Assembly: GCF_000005505.3 (NCBI RefSeq)
Contig: NC_016132.3
Span: forward strand, 54,326,914 to 54,390,913
Direction of reading: 5' to 3'
DNA: 64,000 nt
Origin: Brachypodium distachyon
Taxonomy: Eukaryota > Streptophyta > Magnoliopsida > Poales > Poaceae
The notes beneath the pieces are model-generated. The model saw only the letters and a list, made by a program, of their open reading frames with translations, had not been told where the DNA came from and ran no database searches. This document shows positions 11,965-23,630 of the stretch, one piece after another. A program made the position numbers and the translations under genes. Every line of letters begins with the position of its first letter. The stretch's first letter is position 1.

Positions 11965-12353
11965 AGAGCAAGATTAATAGTTATAGCCTGTTGCGGTAAG
12001 CATTGACATGTCATCTTTAAGTAGTATAATAGCTAGCATGCATAATAAGTTGGCTATAAAGACACTACTTTATTAATAGCAGGCCCATATTATAGTCTCA
12101 CAAGGTGTCTAGGAGCACGTGTTACAGCTGGTTACAAGTTAACAGTCCATCTCTCTTCTCTCTCATCTTCTCTTTCCTCCAACTAAGCGGCCCATATTAT
12201 AGTCTAACAAGGTGTCTAGGAGCACGTGTTGCAGCTGGTTACAAGTTAACAGTCCATCTCTTTTCTCTCTCATCTTCTCTTTCCTCCAACTAAGCATCAA
12301 AATAATATTTTAATTCTTGTAGCCAACTTATAACCCATTATTATTCTTGCTCT
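11965..12353. mobile_element. MITE with AGAGCAAG termini
   Basis: The left end agagcaagattaatagttat and the reverse complement of the right end agagcaagaataataatggg form imperfect inverted repeats. Inner arms also pair (cataataagttggct with tagccaacttat). The element has the look of a common grass MITE family with gagcaag ends. The superfamily is not certain because the target duplication is unclear. Confidence 0.65.
12082..12295. repeat. Two tandem 107 bp units inside the MITE
   Basis: The block ggcccatattatagtct through cctccaactaagc occurs at 12082-12188 and again at 12189-12295, with only a few differences (for example gttacagctgg against gttgcagctgg). A recent local tandem duplication is the simplest explanation. 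Confidence 0.85.
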
Positions 12354-12766
12354 AATGGGATATACGAAGATGTTACTTCAGTCAATGTTTAACAGGATCA
12401 CGTTGCTCTCGCTTTGAATCAGTCTTATGATGTATGCATATCTGGAACATGTTGTTTTCAGTATTTTGTTGGGGTCTACAGTTTCTTGAAGATCAATAGC
12501 TTTTTCTTCTAGGGGAATGGAATTAATGGAGCCAGCAGGGAGGATACGGTTTGGTGCCAGCATTGCCTAGTAGAATTTGAGCTCATTGTGAACCACATTT
12601 TATTAGGGCTTCCTTGAAACATATGAATAGGAAAACATATCACCGTAATATGTGTGTTGTCATATATTTTTGGGACATAAAAAAGTTGCAAGCTTAGTTC
12701 TTTTTATGCTCTCGAGATTTATTTTTTCTTCGAAACAAAGACAAATTTTTTTGCCTCATTTTAGTA

Positions 12767-12845
12767 CTCACTCCGATTCTAAATTTTCGTTGTTTTAGTT
12801 CAAATTTATACTAAAACAACGACAATAATTTAGAATCGGAGGGAG
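12767..12845. mobile_element. Stowaway MITE (79 bp)
   Basis: The ends ctcactccgattctaaatt and aatttagaatcggagggag are inverted and flanked by TA, the mariner/Stowaway target. Confidence 0.85.
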
Positions 12846-15800
12846 TATAAGATAAGGAGTTAGAACAAAGAGGTCCAAAATAAAAGAAAAGCCTTGGAAA
12901 TAGGGCAAACAAAAACGAAAATCCATTCTCCCGGCAAAATTGAACCCAGGTGTGTGGCCCACCTATTGCCCAAACTGACACCTCTTTTATTATGCGCCCA
13001 AAAAATGAGCAATGGGTGGCAAGTTTAAGAAAGATCCGAGCGTTGCGCTCTTTTCAAATCTCCCATGAGCAAGCATGATGATCGAGGTGTTTGCTTTCCG
13101 CTGGTGTCGCTGGTCTCGGGAAGGATTTCGATGATGATCAAGCAATGGTTGGCCATTGAGCTGGACCAGACTCCTAGGTGGTCGCCACCTCCCAGAGAAT
13201 TCTGCAATAATTCGACGAAAGCAAGTTTTCATACAAAGACAAAGAAGAAGCTTTTATGTGGTGATTTTAGCATTCCTGTAAATATTCTATAAATTTTTCT
13301 GCTCCATAGGCCAACCACATTCCCATCCCTATTGTTCACTTTCGAGTTTCCACTCAATTTGAAAGGAAAATCTACGACAACTATGTCATGCACATAATCC
13401 TCATCGAAATTTGTTTTCCCCGTGCTGCAAACAAAAAACATGTCTTGTTTATTCCAAAACAAAAATAAATGGAACTACACTACGATTGTATTCGTAGAAT
13501 CATGTAGGTGTAATACAAAATTATCTTCAATATAAAAAAAGTTCAATTTAAAATTTGATAAGATATGCCGTCCGGTAAATAGCAAGGATTTTTTTTTGGT
13601 CACTCAATTGCCTTAAACATCGGATGCTATATGGACGTCCGCCGCTAGCCTGTTACTACTACTAGCACAACAACTGATATAGTAAAGTGATAGTAAAATT
13701 CTACGGCTCGCAGATGCCTCGGGGACCAGGGTTAAATAAAGGCACGCATGCCAGTTTTCCGGACGTTATACGGCAGTCGTGTGGCCGATGCAGAGAACCC
13801 GAGCCCGACGTGGTACGTGGATCCCCCGTGGCCGTCGGTAGGTTTGGTCCAGATCCCCTCTTCGTTAACTACCTTGGGGCCCCTGGGACTGGGAGAGCCG
13901 AACGGAAGTCGGCTAGTCGCCCTTTGCCCGCCCGCTTCGTGCTCTGTCCACTCCGTTGCGTTCGTGGCACACTACCGCTCGAGGGAGGCTCGTGTTTCGC
14001 GGATGCCCGCCGTCCGCGCGCTCGGCGTGCGCGCGTCACATCACCCAACTTAGTTCTGCGCCACGTACTGCGGGAGCATGTCGTGTTCTTAATTCTATAG
14101 ACTATACGTACTTCATGTTTGTTAATTGGAATCCAAGCTAATGCTTCCGCCAAGTTAAACCTTTTTGACAACCAAGTGTGTTGCGGCAGGACTCATGAAC
14201 GGCATGCGTGCAACCAGGACAAAGTAGATACTCCCTGCATTTCCAATTGGACAAGTTGGCAGCAGACTTGAACAGCGGACGAACGATGTATTGGGTCAGG
14301 AATCCAGAACTGGCATGGCAAGAACCGAATCGATCGGTAATTTTAAGTGGCGTGGGACGGTGACCCGGTGATTGGGAAATTAACCGTTGCATCGGTCCGT
14401 GTCCATCGCTGTTTGGCTAACTTTCGGGAAAGGACACTTTATTCTGTGATGACTGATGGCCACTTGAGAAGTGGAGGTACGTGTGGCTCGTAGAATCGAT
14501 CGGGGGATAGATGGATTATTTCGGGAGAGAAAAAGGGGAGCTGCTTGTTGTTTGCAAGTGCCTGTCTCATCTTGCAACTAGTGGAGAGTACTACTAGTAG
14601 TAGTCCGGTACACAAAAATACAGAACAAACAGGAGATGATGTGAACTTCTTATGTTCTTTTTTTGGACTGATCGAACTTCGCTTATTAATGGGTCCGTGA
14701 GCCGAGACAAATGTACTACAGTACTATAGTACTCCGTACAGTATCTCTTTTTATGCGAGAAATGTGTTCCATGATTTATTTATTTTTGAGGGCAAAATGT
14801 GTTCCATGATTGTCATGTGTTTTGTGCATACAAATCGATCAATTGTTTTTTTTTCTAACGCCAATTTTTTTTTTCAATAGAAGATTGGAGAACAACCTTG
14901 GTTAGCTGTTCCTAGTTTAAAACACATGATCTCCTCTGGATATGCAACTGTAGGGATATGATACGGTGCAACGAAGGGGAAGAAGAAGACAAACGAGACA
15001 CAAAGGGCAATGATTCCATGGAAGATTTGATCTCACTCCTGCAGTGACAACTGATGGCATCGACCGGGCAAGGACATGAAATGCGAGGCAAAGTGACTCC
15101 TAGTACATCACCAGAGCTTGATCTGCCAATGATTGCTTGATCTCTCTCAATGATTGCTCCTAAGGTCACTCCACAAATCACATGGAAACAAACTTTACTC
15201 ATCCGACGTGCGATCTAGCAGAAGCAGAGATCACATCATCACATGGCATGGATCAGCGAGTATCTATTCTTCCACGGCTACGAGGATAGGAGAGCATGAG
15301 TGGATCGCCGGAAAATGTCCTGGGTTGGATAAAGATGGCAAATGGAGAGCGAGGGGCCTCGGCTTTTGCGGGATTTAGTTTTAGCCACTTCCGGATGGAT
15401 GGTACCCGCTCACTATCCAGATCCAGTCCTTGCCGACGCTCAGGCGCACCTACAACACGTCTCCATGTTTATCTTGTGGAATGCCGATCGTCTGATCTGC
15501 TCAGCATCTCTGACAACGACATGTCAATCGTTTCGCGTAGGCCACGTAGAGGAGAAATGTAGACAAAAGAGAAGAAGAGATATGGAATTTCTTACTGATA
15601 TGAACAAAACATGAAAAAATCATTTCGATTGATGGAATTGGATGGAACTAGCTAGCATGACGCATGAGTAATTATCATCGAATCGCTCGGCCCTCACCGA
15701 AATGAACAAAACATAAAAAATCATTTCGAACAAATTTCACCGCATGATGAGATTTGACCCAAACTTTAAGTTAGTTTGAATTAGTTTTGAAACTCCAAGA

Positions 15801-16737
15801 AAAAAATATTTTGATATGCGAATACTTGACAAAAATAAAAACCACGAGTGTCATCCTACTCTCGAAGGTTTGTGTTTGAAGCAACGATACCGACTGTCTA
15901 GCGCGAAAATTCTCGATTTCTCCTTTGTTGGCTGGATATGGCAATGGCGCGGCACAAGCGTTATCCTATTCTCTGGCTTTAGGGTTGTTTAAATGGTCAA
16001 CTGGTTATAAGATCACTATATTAATATGCCGGCATTAGTGAGTTTCCGTATCGATGCTACTCATTGTGTGACATTTTTTGCCACCTCAGAAGCAAATTTT
16101 GGCTTCGACGATTTAGGCATCATTTGAGTAAAAGTTAGTCACGTGCAATGCATGATGCCATGACTTAGAGGATCTAGAAAGCGAAGAGGGAAAGAGGATC
16201 ACATACGACTCATGAAAAAAACGGAAAGAAGTAATATTACTGATGGGGCTGTCAGGTTTTTTATTTCAAGAGTAAATTTTATAAAACCATACTACTTAAG
16301 GCTAGAGTTAACGGGGACGATACCGATGGGATTTTTTATAGCAAGCCGCACTCCTAGAGTCAAATTGTTTCAAGGGGAAGGGGTTGGGCAAAGGGACAAA
16401 GCCAAGAGACTGGGAAAATAGTCTGTGGGCAAAAATAGCCACATATGATTTTAAATGTAGGCTATCCTTTTCTAGTGCTGATCAGGCCCCCTCTACCAGG
16501 TTCTTCATTAAAAAAAACCGCATATCCTCCTAGTCTTTCCAAAAAAAGTTATTCATCGCAGGTCCAGCCAAACCTGCGATGCACTATCAAGTAGTGTGAC
16601 GCTTTGATCCCGGATCCGCAGTTGAGGATATTTGCAAAGTTTTTACGATGGTTTGGTTCAATGGGCCCCACATCGATGTGGAGACGGTTAAAGAACTTTG
16701 TTAACAATGTAAAATCTTTTTAGAATCTAAATATGTA

Positions 16738-16850
16738 CTCCCTCCGTTTCATAATTCTTGTCAAAATATTACATGTATCTAGACGCTTTTTAGAAATAGA
16801 TACATCCATATTTAGTTAAATTTGAGACAAGAATTATGAAACGGAGGGAG
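16738..16850. mobile_element. Stowaway MITE (113 bp)
   Basis: The ends ctccctccgtttcataattc and gaattatgaaacggagggag are perfect inverted repeats with TA on both sides. Confidence 0.9.
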
Positions 16851-17922
16851 TAGATTTGTAATATTCGAATTCACTCAAGACAATCTTAGCATCGGCTATC
16901 CTCATCTGGTGCTGATCAGGGCCCCTCACGTATCTGCCAAGCCGACGCTCGTGCCGAAAACCTTCCACCGAACTGTATCCGTCTTTATCAGTCCTCTTTT
17001 CTTCATGGCCGTTTTTTTCTCCCAAAGGATTGTGATTCAAGCAAAGGGCTTAGGCACGCCGCGAATGTCATAATCAGCAGCATGGTCCCTCCTCGGCCAT
17101 ATTCCTATTCGAGAGAGATTCTTTTGTCCTCTCGCACAGTAGTACATTGTATGGAGTAGAACGGGCAAGTGGCCGGTGACGACGGACGCATGGCGATTGA
17201 AAAGACGGCGTCCTAGGACCGATCGACACGACGGCGATGCATATCTTAACAGGACTCGCAGAGCCAGCCGCCCTGAACCCCTGATGACAGTGCACGCGTG
17301 CTAGCTGCGACGTTAGTTCGTGCCATCTGCCATTGCATGGCCGGGTCCTCCTCTCCTGCACTCCGGCCTGCGAGCACGAGAGAAGCACATGGGTGGGCGG
17401 AGTTGCTTGGTACTACTCAACTGAAAAGATCCGTGGAATGTCTGACGGCTTTGACATTTGACAGGATGGAGTAGGACAATCATACAGCACTTCCTGTTTG
17501 ATAATCATCATCACGTGGATCTTTTTTTTTAGAAATTAATTAACAATCGCACGGCACGGGGTTTTGTTTGTTTGGTAGCATTGGCAACTGGCAACCCGAG
17601 ACCAATCGGTTTCCTGACTGCGCGCAGAGAGAAGGATACCCATCTTTTCGCCTGTTCAGATTATTTAAGAAAAAAAAAACTGGAACGCATTTCTATTTTC
17701 ATTTTATCATAGAGACAAAGATGTTACATTCAGACTGCAGACAGGTACTTGTGACGATCTCGGTTTCACTTGGCGTTTCATTTATTTGTTGCATTGCGTA
17801 CGCTTCTATGCACCCCAAAAAGAGTAGATTCTGCAAATCTTGTAGGGCTACCACTTTTGATGGGTGCAGATGCTGATTGCAAATCAAATCGTCCACGTGC
17901 TTTACAATGGCTTCTTTTATTA

Positions 17923-18158
17923 CTCCCTCCATTCCTTTAAAGAGGTCATATTAGGTTTCGTTAAGGCTTTGACCACAAATTATTATGTTAATGTGTGCTT
18001 TATATGACATGAAACCACAAGCATTATGAAGTATTTTTTATAACGAATCTAGCGATACAAATTTCATGTCACATAAACCACATCTTAACATAGTAATTTG
18101 TGCTCAAAGCTTTGTCTTAATGAAAGGTAATATGACATCTTTCAAGGAACGAAGGGGG
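17923..18158. mobile_element. Long Stowaway-like palindrome
   Basis: A 236 bp near-complete palindrome. It starts ctccctccattccttt, ends aaggaacgaaggggg, and has TA flanks. The inner arms (ttgaccacaaattattatgtt and aacatagtaatttgtgctca) also pair, so it could form a long hairpin. Confidence 0.8.
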
Positions 18159-18178
18159 TAGTAACGGAGGTAGTAGTA

Positions 18179-18291
18179 CTCCCTCCGTCCCATCTTAAGC
18201 GACTCAAATTTGTTCAAATATGGATGTGTCTATGCTTAAAAAGCGTCTAGATACATGTAATAGAAAGTCATTTAATATGAGACGGAGGGAG
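18179..18291. mobile_element. Stowaway MITE (113 bp)
   Basis: The ends ctccctccgtcccatctt and aatatgagacggagggag are flanked by TA. The interior is nearly the same as that of the element at 48698-48810 in the DUF639 gene, in the other orientation. Confidence 0.9.
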
Positions 18292-19596
18292 TACTTGAGT
18301 TTCAAGACATTCGTCACAATTTTGCAGAAATGGATGTTATTTTCTCAAAAATTGCTAGCAAAGTAATGATTCTTGACCAAGTGTTTTTTGAACATGACCA
18401 AGTTGTGAAGCTTATCCTATTACTGCTCTATTGCTCTGAAAAGAATAGGAAGGGAAAATTCAACTTGGCTACAGTGTCGATAAGCCTTTTTGCATGCATG
18501 GTCATGAAGAAACACAAGCAACTGCTGCAAACGCCTCGACAGATGGAAAATTCAGTTTGTGAAGGTCAAAACTCCTCTGCCGAGGAGCTAGATCTGCAAA
18601 GCAGCCACACTTGTCAAACTGTTTGACATTTTCTGGCTCGGCCACATCTATTGCGCATGCATGCCAAAGTGTACAGAACATTAATTAGTAAAACATGAAG
18701 ACGTACGGGAGAACAATTCAAGTGTTGTTTCCAAAGGACAACGTGAAGTTTTGGTCTGGCCAAGCACATCGCGAACTGAAGACCTTCCTTCGGTTCAAAC
18801 TTATTCCCCCAAAAGGAAAGACACGAGGCTATTTGATTAGTACTCTCACAACCTCCGTTGAATTAACTACTCTCGCATAAAATTCCTATACGAGTACTTG
18901 GGAGCTGACACACTTCTGAAGCAACAATTTATCAAACTCTGAACCTTTAATTTGGTCGTCAAACATGAACAAACCTTCTGCCAAACATACATTACAAAAT
19001 CATACATTGATCGCAAGACATCATGGAAAGGGGAGACAAGAAGGTTGGTTGATTATTAATCTGTGCTGGAGTACTGTTGGGATCCGAGAGTTGAAAGCGT
19101 GGAGCAATGCCCCAAACTTCAACGTTCCAAGTTGGTGGATTTGAAGTCCCAAGAAACGGATGGAAATGATGATCAAATGCTTTGCATCCATGCATGCATA
19201 ATACAGTGATACTCTCCGGTTTTTCTTCGTCCCCTCCTTTTTGCATGCATGGCTCGGAGCCTCGGACATGTCGCCCTTTTGACATTTTGACACTCCTGTT
19301 GCATTGCATGCTTGTCCTCCATTCTTTTTATCTTGAAATGGCTTGTCCTCTATTCTAAGCGTGCATTGTGACTGACACAGGCACATGTTCGCTGAGTCCG
19401 TACGCCTGTCACGACGAAGACTTGTGCGCACAAACAGAATCCTCGGGCAGTCAAAAGGACAACTCGAGGGCCAGGTACGCATGGCACCTCTTCGTGCCTC
19501 TATGGTGCTGTTCATATTAGAACTTGATGCTTAAAAAAAAAACTTGTTACTTGAAACATGTTGAACCATGGTCTGCCTACTCTTGAAGTACTACTA

Positions 19597-19709
19597 CTCC
19601 CTCCAATACATATTAATTGTCTTAAATTTGTCCAAATATGAATGTATCTATACCTAAAAAATGTCTAAATACATGTAATATTTCGACAACTAATATGAAT
19701 CGGAGGGAG
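19597..19709. mobile_element. Stowaway MITE (about 113 bp)
   Basis: The ends ctccctccaatacatatt and aatatgaatcggagggag are flanked by TA on the left and TTA on the right. The interior has the atgtatctata and tacatgtaatattt blocks of the grass family. Confidence 0.85.
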
Positions 19710-19778
19710 TTATCTTTTTTCCCCTAGAAGTAATTGTCTGATGCACTAGCAAGTTTTTCCTTTCCTTCCATACACGTA

Positions 19779-19860
19779 CTCCCTCCGTGCCATAAAGGTT
19801 GACACGGATTTGAATCAGGTCTAATTTAAAACCGTGCCAATCTTTATGGAATGGAGGGAG
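19779..19860. mobile_element. Stowaway MITE (82 bp)
   Basis: The ends ctccctccgtgccataaag and tttatggaatggagggag are inverted with TA on both sides. Confidence 0.85.
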
Positions 19861-20225
19861 TAATAGTTTCCTTAGCTAGAGTTGTAATTTTTCTTGACAG
19901 CCATTGCTACGATTAATTATAGATTATTTTTCGGCAGCTAATTGTAAAGTAAAATTAACCTATGACTACTCACGAGAGACATGCAATTTGACACCCAACC
20001 ATATTGGTCTCAAGATCTTTTCATGGAACTTCGGTCATGCATGACTGAATTAAAAATTATGGTAGTATATATTCTACCAGGTGTAGTTCCTCTCATGTTG
20101 AATATACTACCATAAGGTACAACATATTCTATTTATCATTTTTAATTAATTCATATACTATTTCTAAGATATTTCAAAGCGAAGCACATGAAAAATTTGC
20201 AAATTGAAACCTGGTTTTTACTATA

Positions 20226-20318
20226 CTCGCTCCGATCCATAATAAATGTCTTGGATTTAGTACAAAGTTGTCTAACTCTTTTCGACAAATTGCGACACTT
20301 AATACCAGACGGAGGGGA
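20226..20318. mobile_element. Degenerate Stowaway MITE
   Basis: The ends ctcgctccgatccataata and taccagacggaggggata are imperfect inverted repeats. It is older than its neighbours, judging by the mismatches. Confidence 0.65.
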
Positions 20319-21784
20319 TAGCCCTTTTCGTGAAATCTAAACTCTTGCTAAAGCAATCTATAAATGTTGATGTTGTCACAACGAAATTGAACTGAAGGAA
20401 TTGTACTAAAAAAAGTTCCCATAAAAACCTGAAATTTATTTATAAATCCTCCAATCCTGAAGGCCCTAACTTTTGTAAACTTAGTTACAGACTTTTTACA
20501 TATCGCACTAATGATCTCACTAATGTTTACTTTGAACCAGATTAATTTAGACCAGAACTTGTTGACAGCAATATTTGGCCTCGGGACCCCCAAAATGATG
20601 ACGTCTACAAAGAGGACTATTAAGTAAATAAACTCAAAATAATTTAAGTTAACAAAAAGGAAATTTCGTCTAAAAAAGAAAACTCAAAACCACGTAGCTA
20701 GGAGTATGTAGACGCATTTAATCAATTTTCTGTTTTTTTCTCTCTCGAGGAATTAATTCTTGTGTGGGTGACAAAAAGTCCATTAAACAACCAAGTGTGC
20801 TGAGCACGCATACGTTACAGGCCAGGCTAGCGGCACGGTCTCGGAGTAGTTCTCTTGGCGACCATGCGACCTTGATAAAACCAGCTAGCTAGTAGTAGCG
20901 TTCAAACTCTAAGTAGGGCCTCAAACGAAGGTCAATCCATCTGACCGTGCAGCGCCGCCCTAGCTCAGCACCGTCACACGCCTACATGCATGCACCTACT
21001 GTAACTATCTAGGTCGTGTGTTCAACGCCTGGCAGAAGGATTTAGGAACGCGTGGTGCAGATCCTATGAACGCAACGCAACATCCGATCCGATTAGATAT
21101 CCGATCCATGTGTTCGTGACGTGCAACATGGACAGTGCCACAGATTCAGTTCCAACGCATCCGATCGAACAAGTAGCACCGGCCAGTATCACTACACATT
21201 TCTACTTGGAAAAAAAGGGAGTAGTACTCTAATTTTGGAGTCCTGCTCTCCAGGATAAGCGTCGGCATGCAAGCTGGTCCCCGTGGATCGCTGCAACTTG
21301 GGCGAACGAAAACTGCCTGAAATGGACTTGCAGGGACCGGGACCATGCAGATGCATGCATGGAGATCGACCCGTGAAGACCAGCGAGTCATCACCGGCCC
21401 GAAAATGGCATCTTCCGGGTCCAAGAGGCCACCACATTCAATCTCAGTCGGGCGTGGTTGTCAACGGCCTTGGGTTGACCTAAACGCGTGAATAGATATA
21501 GTGTACTGTGAAAGGGTGAAGATATGATGATATGATGGGGCTGGTGGTAATAATGGAGTCCGGGTCAACGAGTTCACACGAACTTTGACTCGGGTCGTTG
21601 ATGGGTCAAAGCTGCTGCTGGCGGCTTCTCTGACACTCTGACATAGCCACTGCCAGGCGGAAAAGTTTGTTTGTTGTCCTAGGAGGCATCATCGTGAACC
21701 CTGACCCTGACAGGCTGGGTCTCGGGTTCTGAAAACGACGACTCCGTGGGAGTACAGTGTACTAGACTTCAGTGGTACTATATA

Positions 21785-21856
21785 TGTTGAATAATTATTT
21801 ATGATTAATTATAGTTAATTATTAGTTAGTTAATGATTAATTAGACAGTTAGTTAT
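21785..21856 (+). repeat. 5' LTR remnant of the Copia element
   Basis: It matches the first ~74 bases of the LTR at 28921 (shared block ttaattattagttagttaat), with a 2 bp deletion near the start. Homology stops after gacagttagttat, so roughly 120 bp of the LTR has been lost or replaced. Confidence 0.75.
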
Positions 21857-21897
21857 AAGATGCTGCTATCAGCCACGTTTGCTCTACAATAAAAAAG

Positions 21898-22790
21898 GTG
21901 AGAATCATGGCATCCTATGATCTACCCCCTAGTTCTTGTGGCAATGCTAGAGTTCTTGGGCCAAGTGGGCAGCCGCCGGGGAACTCACTGCCGCCGCTGG
22001 GCTCGCCGCTGGGGGACTCCACGCCGCCGCTCGCCCCGCGCGAGTGGCCGCCTCATCCGCCACGGCCGCCGGTTCATCGCCCCGACGCCCTGCGCTGGCT
22101 CCAACCTGACTGCGCCCCTGCCCACCACACCGTCTGCCACCGCGCCGCCGGCCGCGACCCCGACGGACACCGCGCCGCCGTTGCCGCTCTACTACCCCAT
22201 CCACAGGCATGGCCCGTGTCCCATGCGCGACGGCACGGCGCCGCCGCCTCCATCCCCAACCCCGCCGGTGACCCCGCCTCGCATTGACATCAATTCAACC
22301 GGCGGCGGCAACACCGTGGCGAATCAAGGCGGCGACGACAACGGTGGACTTGAAGATGTCCACCCGGAGGCGCGCCGGCTCTTCTGCCGTTTCGCGGTTG
22401 CCATGGCGGCTCACCGCGCCGGACCGGCCGGCGGCGGGTGGAACCCCGCCACCCTCGGCCTTTCCTCATCCGACGAGGGGGGGCACTCCTCCCACTAGGA
22501 GCGCGGTGAGGGAGGCGGCCGGGCTGCAGCAGAGGAGCGCGGCGGGAGATGGTCGGCCGAACGGCGGCGGACTTTGGGGGAGCGGCGGCGGCGGCGACGG
22601 GACGGGGAAACCCTAACCGCCCGCGCCCCCCCCCCCCCCCCCCTTAACTGCTCAATCGCCCTCGGCCCGACCTGGGCCGGCCAAAAGGCCGCCAAGGCCC
22701 AGGCCCACCCCCCGTCCGAAGCCTGCCTGCGCGCGCGTCCTCCGCCCCTCCACTGGCTACGGCCTTTTTGCAGAAAAGTCCGGGAATTCT
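21898..22790. other. GC-rich segment inside the Copia element
   Basis: About 890 bp of very GC-rich, Pro/Ala/Gly-coding sequence lies between the LTR remnant and the AT-rich leader. It contains a run of 18 C at 22626-22643 and an aaaccctaaccg motif. Several overlapping ORFs exist in most frames, which is expected from the composition. I recognise no domain. It could be a captured host promoter or first exon, or a foreign insertion. Confidence 0.4.
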
Positions 22791-23164
22791 AGCTATTTGC
22801 GATTTGGTCCATGTATCTATTTAATACTAGTATTTTACATACCTATAGGTCCCTGCACTTATATTTATTTAGATTCCAGTGGTTTTTAGGATATATTCCT
22901 ATTAAAGACATATTCGTATGTAAATGTCAATGTAAATATTGTCGTGTTCAATGTGTTTGTATGATATACATCCCCTATTACATGTGATATTTACACCTTG
23001 CAATTGAGATCTTTATTTCTTGCATTTTTTGAGAGCTTTGCTTCAACAATTAAGTCCCAAAATGGCACCAAAAATGCCCAAATTAGACTTGATTCAAGAA
23101 AATCTCCATTAGTGATAATCAAAAATTATCACCACGTGACTACCTCAATTTAATATATGCGAAT

Positions 23165-23460
23165 CACAAGGTACTATAGACTTTCAATAACAGTAAAATG
23201 CTACATGGCGTTGAATGTTCCGTGGGAACATACACCTTATTGAAAGCAGCGAATTATTTCGCGTAGTGCTGAGAGGTCTACATTGTGTCGAATACGCACA
23301 ATGATTACCTTCAACGTGCTCTTCCAATATTAAATAACACAAGGTGCTACAGTCTTTCAATGATGGTAAAATGCTATATGGCGTTGAATCTTCCATGGGA
23401 ACATACACCTTTTTGAAAGCAGCAAATTATTTCGCGTAGAGCTGAGAGATCTACACCAAT
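23165..23460. repeat. Tandem duplication with 173 bp period in the Copia leader
   Basis: The block running from cacaaggtactatagtcttt-like sequence through gaaagcagcgaattatttcg and gctgagaggtctacac occurs at about 23165 and again at about 23338, with roughly 10 per cent differences. It is non-coding leader upstream of gag. Confidence 0.8.
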
Positions 23461-23630
23461 AAATCGGTGATTATCTTCAAAGTGTTATTTGAGGTCTACA
23501 CTATATGAATTTAACATTGATTAAATTTCATGCATTTTCTTGCAATTTACTTACAACAATTACCACAATATTTTGTCTTTACCTACTAGTAATCGACAAA
23601 ATCAATGGTTTTTCAACCCCATGTAGGACA

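Larger units (their letters stand above)
11210..21784. other. Gene-poor spacer with many MITEs
   Basis: About 10.5 kb with no ORF that I can assign to a family. Short ORFs near 13229-13462, 17074-17388 and 18330-18626 show no domain that I recognise. The identifiable content is a Tourist- or hAT-like MITE at about 11965 and a run of Stowaway elements listed separately. It contains no convincing RNA gene. Confidence 0.6.

Noticed and set aside
13687..14171. ORFs in a GC-rich island of the spacer
   Set aside because: They overlap in several frames with no motif, splice support or family similarity.
16556..16592. Short inverted repeat atcgcaggt...acctgcgat
   Set aside because: The stem is only nine bases and no gene context supports a terminator or RNA gene.
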